Shown here piece after piece: positions 35,348 to 44,760 of a stretch of DNA of 64,000 bases. This stretch comes from Cordilura impudica (taxonomy: Eukaryota > Arthropoda > Insecta > Diptera > Scathophagidae): the NCBI GenBank assembly GCA_963682025.1, contig OY821518.1, forward strand, positions 150,094,254 through 150,158,253, written 5' to 3'. Within the stretch, counting starts at the first letter, position 1; each line of letters begins with the position of its first letter. The notes under the pieces are model-generated. The model made no database searches. It saw only the letters and a list, made by a program, of their open reading frames with translations, and was not told the origin of the DNA. The position numbers were made by a program, and so were the translations under genes.

Positions 35348-35607
35348 TATTGTAGGGTCGCTTGCACACACACAAAAAATAGAAAATAAATTGTCAATAA
35401 GCAAAGCAAGTGGCTTCGAAATTCGATGATGCCAGTTAATCATTTTTTGTTCACGCGGAATTTATAATTGGAGGAATTTTTTTCTCGAGAAATGTATTTT
35501 CCGTGAGAAAGAAATTCCTTGAGAATATTCATAATTGTGATGAATAACTTTTAATTGGAACTTTTTAGTCAGAATAAATCATAATTCTAGTTAGATATTA
35601 GTTAATA

Positions 35608-36155
35608 TTTAATTAGAAAAAATATTGTGGTGGCATCTACGCAATTATTGAGGCAGTCACGGAAAAATTAAATGCAAGTCTGTTTTTTTTAATATAACAA
35701 AAATGGATTTTCCCTTTAACAAAATATGGCAGAATTCTTTATAAATGAAATGCAAAATGGAAAATCAATTTTGTGCTAATTCTTAACAAAATTAATAAAA
35801 TATATATATGTATTATTATATTTATTAATATTTGTAATTTTATTTGACACAATTTCACACACAGTTTTACAGATCAACTGTTTTAATTAGAAAAAATATT
35901 TTGGTGGCATCTACGCAATTATTGAGGCAGTCACGGAAAAATTAAATGCAAGTCTGTTTTTTTTAATATAACAAAAATGGATTTTCCCTTTAACAAAATA
36001 TGGCAGAATTCTTTATAAATGAAATGCAAAATGGAAAATCAATTTTGTGCTAATTCTTAACAAAATTAATAATATATATATATATGTATTATTATATTTA
36101 TTAATATTTGTAATTTTATTTGACACAATTTCACACACAGTTTTACAGATCAACT
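35608..36155 (+). repeat. 274-bp near-perfect tandem duplication
   Basis: Unit TTTAATTAGAAAAAATATT...GATCAACTG occurs at 35608-35881 and again at 35882-36155 with only a few differences, mainly in the TA-rich part. A diverged relative of the unit core (GGCATCTAC...GCAGTCACG) is at 32683-32800. The high identity indicates a recent event. Confidence 0.85.
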
Positions 36156-37654
36156 GTTTTCAACTGATTTAGAAGTTTTCTGTTTTTGAAACAGTAGTGC
36201 CAATTTGTAATATTTTGTGATGTAATGAAAATCGCAGAATAATAAGTTAATACACAATAAAAAATATTAAATTTTTAAGTTTTATATACATATTGCAATA
36301 AAAAAAACTTTGGTAAATTTACATTGAAGATGGTCAGAAATGAATGAGAAAAAATATATAGGCATTTCAGAAAAGCACATTTAATATTAAACTTTATGCA
36401 CAAAATATATGGGTTTTTGTTGTTTCGAATTTAACTGTGGCTCTAAGTGAAAAGTTTTAGACCGATCGTATATTACATCTTGAGGATCCTCACCTAATAT
36501 TTTCAAATATATTAAATTCTTTTTAACTCATTTAACCTCATTACGAAAATAGTAAAACAGTAAATATGGAAAATCCACGCACCTCAAAAAATTGTTTTCT
36601 ATGAAATAAATTAAAGACATTTCATATTATACAATTTTCTTTCAAAAATGTATCAATTATTGCAAATTTGAAATTTGACATATAGTATTTGTACATATAT
36701 TTGTATAGATTTCGCAGTATGAAAAGAACTATTATTTCTTTATTTAGAATATATGTAAGTATTGCTCGCAAAAAAATGCAACATCATGAATGAAACACAT
36801 AGACGACTGCTGGCAGCAGCATTTGTAGTCGTATAGTCAGCTACTTGATTTTTCTGAATACGACAGCAACATATAATACAAATGCTTTTTATTTAAATAT
36901 ACAATTACTTTTACTTATTTAAAATGCATTAGTACAACGTAAAAATAAATAAATTAGTTTAACGCCTTTTGATTATTAATGGAATTATAGCCTTTCATTT
37001 TGCGATTTTTTTTTTAAACAAAATAAAATATTTCATAGCACTAACTTCTTTTACATATTTTGTTATATTGTCAACACTATTTTTGTTTTGTAGCCAACAA
37101 AACACACTTGCAGTTTTTTTTTTTCTATTTGAAGAACATATGACTGCCATTGTTGCTGTTGTAGAGTTGTTTTTTTTTGATTTTGTTTCGTTAACTCTTT
37201 TGTATTAAAGCACCTCCAATATATGTATCCATTTTAGTTTGCAAATTCAGTATATTTATAATTTATTACTTACAGCAAAAAATAATAGAAACAATTTTAT
37301 CAGTTATGCTTACGAAACTATATAAATAGACTTGAAGTTGGCTGCAAAAGCAGTAGCCTGTGTAAAGAACAAGTTAGCGACATGTAACTGTTACGTAACG
37401 TGTCAGCCTTTTTTTCACATGAAAAGTATTGGGACGTTCCGGTTACGTTCGGTAACTGTTTTAAATGATTTTCATGTAAAAAAAAACAACTGACTCGTTA
37501 CGATTACGGGTAGAAAACATTGACCTTTTATATGTATTATAATGCTATGAATGCATTTATCTTTATTTTATTTTATTTTATTTATATATTCTTTTTTTTT
37601 TTGTATTGTATATTATTTTTTTTTATTATTATTACTATTTCATTTAATTATTTT
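36156..37654. other. Gene-free stretch with a long hairpin
   Basis: No coding sequence recognised. 37385-37505 forms an imperfect hairpin: TAACGTGTCAGCC with TTTTTTTCACATGAAAA pairs with TTTTCATGTAAAAAAAAA and CTGACTCGTTA, around a loop of about 35 nt containing GGGACGTTCCGGTTACG. A TATATAAATA box-like sequence at 37320-37329 lies upstream, but no transcript unit is evident. Confidence 0.5.
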
Positions 37655-38549
37655 TTTCTTTAAATAAATTAATACATAAAAATTTGTTTTTTAAATTATT
37701 GGTGAACTTTTACTCCCTTTACTTACTGCCTTTATATTAACTGGTAGTGTCTGCTTGTCGACAAAATTTTGGATCGATTTTTAGCCCCTTTCCCGTCAGC
37801 CAATCGATCTGAAATTTTGCATGCAGGCTCGTGGCAATGACAGAAATGATCTAACAAATTTTTTTAGTGATGCCAAAACAATGGAAACTTTTAAAATTTT
37901 CTACCAGAGTTCACAAAAAAATGTACAAAGGGTTTGTTTTTATTATATTATTACCACAACGACCACAAAAACAACAAGTCCAGCTATGACAACAATGCAA
38001 CATTTAGAATAACAACAGGAACAATATGGAAACATCATGTTTTTCATTTTTTTTTTAATTTTTCATAGATTTACCTGGACCTGTTCCACCGATTTTAATG
38101 ATTTTTGAAGTAGAAATCTTCCCATGAATTTGGTGAATCATTCTCACTAAAAATTATCACCCTAGCTATCCTATTGAGGGCGTGATCGTGACAAGAACAA
38201 CATAGAAAATTATATTTTTTCAAGACTTTTTTTAGTTCTTCATTCAAATCTCGGGCCCTAATTGACCGATTTGGACGATTTTAAATAGCAAACTTTTCAG
38301 GATGTTAATGAATCATTTTTTATGCCAACGAGCACCCTAGCTGCCCGATTGATGCCGTCATCGTGATTTCCACAGACGGACAGACGGACAGACGGACAGA
38401 CGGACAGACGGACATCGCTATATCAACTCCGGTTGTTATAAGGATCACAAATATATATATTTTATGGGGTCCAAATTTTTTTTTCTAATTATTACAAACG
38501 GAATGACAAACTTATATATACCCTCTGCACACTGGAGTGGAGGGTATAA
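37655..38549 (+). mobile_element. Family-A element, 3' part
   Basis: Nearly identical to 33664-34476, including ATGACAGAAATGATCTAACA, GACCACAAAAACAACAAGTC, an expanded (GGAC AGAC)n tract at 38375-38412, and the terminal GGAGTGGAGGGTATAA at 38549. The matching 5' end is not found immediately upstream, so the copy is 5' truncated. 38552-38756 begins with another AAGTAAGAGTT end-like sequence but is otherwise unrecognised. Confidence 0.75.
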
Positions 38550-39003
38550 AAACAAGTAAGAGTTGAAAGTTGATCTATGCGGAATCACAAATGTGCCCTA
38601 TACTAATAGGTCTGGAAAATTGAAAAGGATTGTAAAAAATAAAATGCACCTTTATATTAAAAAATTTAAATTAAAAAGAAAATTACAGAATAAACCAATT
38701 ACCTGGTTAAACTTAATATTGTTTGTAATTATCTGGATCAAGTTAGTATTTAAAATGGGATAAATCGGGTGTCAGTGTGCCAATTTATGACCTAAAATAT
38801 GTAGACACCTCTATAAAATGCTGAAAATTCAGAGCATTTGTTGTAATAATTCAGTAATAGGTTTATCAAAGTGTTTACATATTCAAATATTTTATATACA
38901 TTTGTTCCAAATAGTGCAAGAAGTCCAGATGTTAATGTAAACGTAAAACCCAGGTGGAGGGTATCAAAGATTCGGCATAGCCGAATTTAACACTCTTACT
39001 TGT

Positions 39004-39795
39004 TATATTTCATTTTCCTTTTTTAATTTTTAATTCTTAACTTTTCATTTTTCAATTTTCAATTTTAATTTGCCATTTTTCAATTTTCATTTTCCATTTT
39101 TCATTTTTAAATTTTCATTTTCCATTTTTCAATTCTCATTTTCCATTTTCCATTTTTTATTTTTAATTTTTCAATTTTCATTTTCCATTTTTCAATTTTC
39201 ATTTTCCATTTTCCATTTTGCATATTCCATTTCCATTTTTCATTTTCCATTTTTAATTTTTCAATTTTCATTTTCCATTTTTCAATTTTCCATTTTTCCA
39301 TTTTTCCATTTCCATTTTCCATTTTGCGTTTTCCATTTTTCATTTTTTAATTTCCATTTTCCACTTTCCATTTTTCAATTTTCATTTTCCATTTTTCAAT
39401 TTTCATTTTTCATTATCTATTTTCCATTTTCCATTTTTCAATTTTCTTTTTTCATTTTTCATTTTTCAATTTTCATTTTCCATTTTTCAATTTCATTTTC
39501 CATTTTTAATTTTCCATTCTCCATTCTCCATTTTTCATTTTCTATTTTACATTTTTCATTTTCCATTTTCCGTTTTTCATTTTCCATTTTTCATTTTCAA
39601 TTTTCCATTCTCCATTTTTCATTTTCTATTTTCCATTTTTCATTTTCCATTTTTCAATTTTCTTCTTTCATTTTCTATTCTCCATTTTTCATTTTCTATT
39701 TTACATTTTCCATTTTCCGTTTTTCATTTTCCATTTTTCATTTTTATTTTTCATTCTCCATTTTCCATTGGAAAATTTCCATTTTTCGTTTTCAT
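39004..39795. repeat. Heptamer array, right part
   Basis: Tandem TTTTCCA, TTTTTCA and TTTTCAA heptamers resuming after the element that ends at 39003. The same unit types are present immediately left of 25723, supporting one original array. Open frames on both strands here (up to 267 codons, almost only Phe, Ser, Ile, His) arise from the repeat and are not genes. Confidence 0.9.
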
Positions 39796-40461
39796 TTTTT
39801 CTTTCGTATTGGCGATTTTTTTTATTATAAGGTGATAACGATAAAAAAATATGTGGCAATGCTACTAACATGAGCTATGTTATTGTGTTCTTGGTATTGT
39901 TTATATATATGCATATTATTTTTGTGGCATTTTTTTATGTTGTTGTACAATTATTATGTTCAACCACTAAAGTGTTACAACAAACACACTGGGTTTTATG
40001 TTTTTTTTTTTAGAGATATCTACATATTTTGCTTGTATCTAATCACAATGATGCCCGATGTAGTCCGTTTTCAATACCAACCTGCTGGGAATTATGACAA
40101 ATGATATTTTGTAATCTTATCCAGTTAGATGTTTCTTTTTTTGTGAATGAGCGTGATTTCAACAGACAGACGGACAGACGGACATCGCTATATCTACTCG
40201 ATCTGTGTAAGGATCAAGAATATATATACTTTATGGGGTCGGAAATTAGTTTTTCTATGCGTTACAAACGGAATGACAAACCTATATATACCCTCTGCCA
40301 CTGACGTATGGAGGGTATAAAAATGTGCCTTTTAAGTTGAGAAAACTATAATCGGACTATTGAGGTGCATTTGAGAATTAACGTTGGAGATTTGAGAAAT
40401 GTATTTGATCGCAAATGCACCTCAAGTTGATAGCTAACAAAAATGTTTATTGGGATAGCGT

Positions 40462-40606
40462 ACGTACAATTTTATGTATGATTAGTAGCAACTTTAAATG
40501 CAATACCTTTCAAATAATATACGTTTGGTCCAAATCAGGATAAAACGGTAGAACAAAACATCAGTAACAAGAAATCACCTAGCTTATTAATATTATAGAT
40601 ACAGTA
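40462..40606 (+). repeat. Repeat C, copy 3, truncated
   Basis: Matches the right part of repeat C (TTTTATGTATG, TAGTAGCAACTTTAAATGCA, then ACCTTTCAAATAATATACG through CACCTAGCTTATTAATATTA), with about 70 bp missing internally. Confidence 0.75.
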
Positions 40607-40715
40607 TTACTTTACTAGTTCTTTGTTATAATTCGTTATAAATAAGTACTTATTGAAAGGAAATAAAACAGTAGAAAATGTGTTTTCGTTCATATTACCA
40701 AAATTTATTACCTTA

Positions 40716-41291
40716 CCCAGCCATCTCACATCACACTGCAAGTTCGAAAAACTCAATACACTCAAATTTTTTTACTAATACACACATATTTTCCGCAGTG
40801 GTCACACTAATGGCACAAAATTGTTCGTGCGAGTAGTGGCTGCCGCTAACGATGATTAATGTTACCCTGTTATAAATTTAATGCAAATTTACTGGATTCT
40901 GCAAAATTGTAATTGAAGTTTCAACTTGTTAAATCTATTATTAAGATTTATTTCTTGAAATGTGCATATAAAAACGCAAGTTTGTTAATTATAGCACATA
41001 AATATTATTATCTATTATTAAAATAATACTAATAATAATAAATGTAAACATTTTCCCTCAAACATGTGCCTGTATAATAAACTCGGTAACTCTATTTAAA
41101 AAAAAAAATAAGAGAGAGAAGTAAACAAATTTTTTTCAAGTTTACGCTTCGACAACATTTTAAAAATGAGATTGCAGTCAGATGTGTGAGCATAAAATTT
41201 AATGGCGATGGATTCGACTAATTCGAACAATTTTTCGTTGAAATACGTACACAACGATTTTACAATTTCAGTGTGAAATGAGATTGGGGGG
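40716..41291 (-). mobile_element. TIR element F, copy 2 (3-bp TTA duplication)
   Basis: Inverted relative to copy 1 at 31932-32506 and alignable over its full 576 bp. Flanked by TTA at 40713-40715 and 41292-41294. Different duplications at the two copies (TAA, TTA) indicate independent insertions, which argues for a transposon and against a segmental duplication. Confidence 0.8.
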
Positions 41292-41557
41292 TTACCAACA
41301 TTAAAACCACAAATATTTGTCGCTTTCAGTCTGTCTGGAAATTTTGGATATGTTATTACCTTTTCCAAAAATGAATAATATAAAAATTCCCTTGGATCAA
41401 AACGAAACAGTTTAGGATTTATATTAAATAAATCCAACCAAAAATCTTGAAAATATCGAAACATGTCCAGTGGAATATTAATTAATAACAAATTTGTTCT
41501 TAAATCCATATATTCGCCATACTTATAAGTATCAGTAGTTGGATTGAAGTATTGCAT
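41096..41557 (-). CDS. Uncharacterised 153-codon frame, partly inside element F
   Basis: Begins MQYFNPTTDTYKYGEYMDLR; contains LFRFDPREFLYYSFLEKVIT. The N-terminal about 88 residues lie in unique DNA (41292-41557) and the C-terminal about 65 (from NPPISFHTEIVKSL on) are translated element-F sequence, so the frame is chimeric. I do not recognise the N-terminal part. It has a normal-looking composition for a protein (charged and aromatic residues distributed, no repeats), unlike most open frames here. It could be the remnant of a coding exon into which F inserted. No promoter or splice evidence. Confidence 0.25.
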   Translation of the reverse strand: MQYFNPTTDTYKYGEYMDLRTNLLLINIPLDMFRYFQDFWLDLFNINPKLFRFDPREFLYYSFLEKVITYPKFPDRLKATNICGFNVGNPPISFHTEIVKSLCTYFNEKLFELVESIAIKFYAHTSDCNLIFKMLSKRKLEKNLFTSLSYFFF

Positions 41558-41699
41558 AACAAAATTACATAAACTTCAATGTTTTAATATCAGCAAAAAG
41601 TTTGTCAAGCTGTACGTTGTTTTCTTTCTAATGATTCGAGTTTGTATAAAATGTCAATTAGAACAGTTTTATCTTCCAAAATAAATAGTTTACGAATCT

Positions 41700-44435
41700 T
41701 TTATTTTTCATTTATTTATTTTTATTTATTTGTATATTGGTCTATTGATTTAATCCTTACAGACTATTTAAAAAGAAAAACATTTTAAAATTAATTTTAA
41801 GAACATATCTATTCATGAATTTAAAAAACAAATTATTTTTTAATTACATTAGTATTTAATGTGAAATCAATAAATCTATAAAGTTCATTAAATTGAATAC
41901 ACATTTTCCTAAGAGGGTCTGCATTTACATAATTAGCTCTACAGAATTGTACATATAAAGGTGATAAGTAACGTGTTAATCGTTGATGAATGTTGAATGA
42001 TATATTGTTAATAAGGAAATCAGAACAAACATCACCAATAATTATATTAAGAAGATATGAAACATTTAGCATAGTTCTCCGGCTTTTTAAAGTTAGAAGC
42101 TTAATAAGAGCAAGTCTGCTGATATAAGATGGAAGATTAATTGGATTGAAGTTTAAACTCCGAAGAGAAAACAACAGAAATTGCTTTTGCACCGGTTCCA
42201 GATTGTCGAAATGAATTTGGTAGATTGGGTCCCAAATTATAGAAGCATATTCCAAGAGTGGTCTCACAATTGACTTATATAAAGTTTTTGTTACATAGGG
42301 ATCATTCTCAACGTTTATGAAACCAAGTACACCTCTGGCTTTGTTGACAGTAATTGTTATATGAGCTCAGTTTATGATCCAATAAAACGCCAAGATCTAA
42401 AAGTTATCTACTATATCGAGACAATAATCACCCAGCACATAATTAACAGATATCGGCCTCTTTCTAACGCATATATTTACACTTTTGAGGTTCAGCTCCA
42501 TAACATTTATATTACACCATGTATAAAATGAATTCAATTCATTTTGGAGAAAAACATGATCACAGTGTTGATTATAACTGAAGAAGATTTTCACATCATC
42601 TGCATAGTCAAGATGTTTGAAAAACGAATAACATGTGGATGAAAAAGGAAGCGGTCCAAGATGACTGCTTTGAGGTACTACCATCTATCGGCTTTGAAGT
42701 AACATTTTTAAAACATGCTTTTTGTGTTCTATTGGTTAAATAAGAATACGTATATCCAGTTAGCGCTAAGATTAGTTAACTCCGTCAAATGTAATTTCTT
42801 AAGAAGTTTATGATTGACTTTATCAAAAGCCTTGCTGAAGTCAGTATAAATTGCATCTGTTTGTTTGTGTTCAAGAAAACCACGATTGACAACTGTAGTA
42901 AATTGCAACAGATTTGTAGAGGTTGAGCATCTTTTTTGGAAACCATGTTGGCATAGATAATCCGTTATAATTTTTTAAAAAATTGTTGGTATAATACTTA
43001 ATTTTGCTATCCCACGATAATTAATAATATGAGCCTTGTGACCGGATTTGAATAGAGGAATAATGAATGAATCCTTCCAAATATTTGGAAAATAACCGTA
43101 TTTAATTGAGGTATTGAACATATGTGTTAATAGTACAGCTAAAACGTCAGCACTTTTTATTAAAATGCAGGAGGGAAAGTTATCTGGACCACTTTTGAAG
43201 GAAAGTTTAAGGCCCTTATTATGAGTTGCATTCGATCTTCGCTGGCTATCGAACATCGAGTATCGAAAGTCAAATTCGTATTATGAGCTGGCAGCACAGT
43301 CGAAAATTTCGTTGTACAACGAATTTTCAATCGAACACAATTTTGCTTTCGATGCTGGATGGCACTTTGTAAAACTTATTGAAAATATAAGTTGTAAATT
43401 ATTTTAATTTCATGAGATTGATCTTCCTTGTTTGCATTGCCACAGCAGTTCATCTGTAGTAGATAGCAATTCCATAAATGCCTCCTTGCAGTCGAAAATT
43501 TGCTATAAATTTGTAAACAAATGGTACCCTTGTTAAAACCGCATATTCACGTAGTGGAATCCATTCCCAAAATTTTGGAAGCATCTCTCATGACGAAGCA
43601 TTCATTTTCATCAGACGATCATAGAACCATAATTCCATGTTAATAAATAATTAATTTTTTTTTTCTTTAATAAATATGTAAACAAACAATGTTTATTTAT
43701 AGTGCCAGCTGATAAATATGTACTATTGTGAATTGAGTGAAATTCACAATAGCGCTATTTTATCGAATGTGTGCCATAATACCAAATGAAAATTCCTTCG
43801 ATCAGTTAATTCGACCACAATCGAAAGTTGCTCATAATAGGCACCTAAGGGTTTTCAATTCACAGACATAGCGAGATGAGGAATGGATATCATTTGAGTA
43901 GCAGTCAGTATATATGAGCAGATATGAGTATAATCAAAAGTTGCATCGGAGTGAGTAGTAGAGAAGAAATCAGCAAATAAATTGTATCATCACAGGATTC
44001 ATTATGTATGAATTTCATAACAGCAGGATAGTCATTAGTTTTTCTCTTAGAGTTAACAAATTTGTAGAATGACTTCGGATTTCGTTTAAAGTTATTTTTC
44101 ATTTTGTGAAAATAGTTTAAATAACATGAATTATTCAGAGTGTTATGTATATTCAGCACCACAAATGGAGTATTTACCATGATCAACAAGAGAACCATTT
44201 TTTTTTATATTTTTTTTGTAATATTTATCTTTTTTTTATTCTTGCCAGTTTCCTAGTATTCCAAGGAGGTCCAGAATTGTTTTTCAAAAATTGCTTAGGA
44301 ACACATAACTCAATAAAAGAATACATCTTGTAATAGAAAACTTCAGTCATTTGATCAATAGAAAGAGTCGTACCAGTAGAAAACGATAATAAATCATGCC
44401 AGTTTGTATTATTTATAAGTTCATTAAACATAATG
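41700..44435 (-). mobile_element. Jockey-clade non-LTR retrotransposon, decayed
   Basis: On the minus strand, in order: endonuclease-to-RT linker (WHDLLSFSTGTT, FKRNPKSFYKFVNSKRK; 43905-44431), RT fingers (SGPDNFPSCILIKSADVLAV, FPNIWKDSFIIPLFKSGHKA; 42975-43256), then AIYTDFSKAFDKVNHKLLKK near 42800-42850, the catalytic YADDVKIFF region (42397-42684, KHLDYADDVKIFFSYNQ), and the C-terminal thumb (MRPLLEYASIIWDPIYQIHF; 41833-42267). A tail of TAAATAAATAAAA-type repeats marks the 3' end at 41705-41735. Multiple frameshifts; the endonuclease is largely missing. It is split by a MITE at 43211-43845. Confidence 0.85.
43211..43845. mobile_element. PIF/Harbinger-like MITE in the jockey element
   Basis: A 635-bp insertion with ends GGCCCTTATTATGAG and, inverted, GGTGCCTATTATGAG, extended by TTCGAT blocks. 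Flanked by TAA at 43208-43210 and 43846-43848. GG-starting TIRs with a TAA duplication are the PIF/Harbinger pattern. The interior has several TCGAA/CGAAAG motifs (43250-43345). No coding sequence. Confidence 0.8.
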
Positions 44436-44760
44436 TAATTTGTTTGAGCAAAACAAAAAACGTTATCATATGTTTAGGTGTTTTGGACATTGTTTTGTTT
44501 TGAAATATAGGACAATCTTATGATTGTTGTACCCTTGCTAATACTTAATTTTTGAAACCACTAAAATCATCAAATCCAAAAAGTTGAGCAATTTAACGGT
44601 CATCAAAACTTATATACAACAAAGTTTCAATTGCCATTGTATTAGTATACTCAGTGTAAGTAGAAGTAAATGCTTTCAACTTCAAATCACATAATATATA
44701 TTTCAAATCCCTGCATGTTACGCCATAACATTTAACATTTAAGTAAAACAAGTTCACTAA

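Larger units (their letters stand above)
25723..39003 (-). mobile_element. Second family-A element nested in the array, opposite orientation
   Basis: Left boundary: ATACCCTCCACTTCAGTATG at 25723 is an inverted family-A 3' end, and 25723-25930 matches the inverted body of 33850-34476. Right boundary: 38757-39003 is an inverted family-A 5' end (GGTGGAGGGTATCAAAGATT, hairpin TTCGGCATAGCCGAA, CTCTTACTTG) closely matching the 5' half of 14645-15097. Both outer flanks are heptamer array. All DNA from about 25950 to 38756 would then be further nested insertions or expansion. Confidence 0.5.
24318..40320 (+). mobile_element. Helentron-like element, family A, expanded to 16 kb by nested insertions
   Basis: The 5' end (CAAGTAAGAGTGTTAAATTC, hairpin TTCGGCAGTGCCGAA, then ACCCTCCACC) is at 24318-24370. 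The 3' end in the same orientation (GTGATTTCAACAGACAGACG, GACATCGCTATATC, ATATACCCTCTGCC, terminal GGAGGGTATAA) is at 40150-40320. Both ends abut the interrupted repeat G exactly, so they are ends of a single insertion. The element's own sequence is 24318-25722 and 39004-40320; the rest is later insertions. The subterminal inverted repeat is TACCCTCCAC/GTGGAGGGTA-like. Confidence 0.65.
23829..40458 (+). repeat. TIR repeat G, copy 1, split by a 16-kb insertion
   Basis: 23900-24317 matches the left-central part of the uninterrupted copy at 34552-35347, and 40321-40458 matches its right end. Joining 24317 to 40321 recreates the uninterrupted order ATATAA then AAATGTGCCTTTTAAGTTGAG seen at about 35202-35228. 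The far-left part of G is missing next to the mariner at 23828. The right terminus, ACAAAAATGTTTATTGGGA, is the inverted counterpart of a CCCAATAAACATTT-type end. Confidence 0.8.

Noticed and set aside
37320..37329. TATATAAATA as a gene promoter
   Set aside because: No open frame or splice-site arrangement downstream; TATA-like strings are expected in DNA this AT-rich.
39070..39873. 267-codon open frame rich in Phe, Ser, Ile and His
   Set aside because: It is a 7-bp tandem repeat read in a frame that happens to lack stops; overlapping frames on the other strand are equally open. The same applies to 25362-25769 and 39107-39343.
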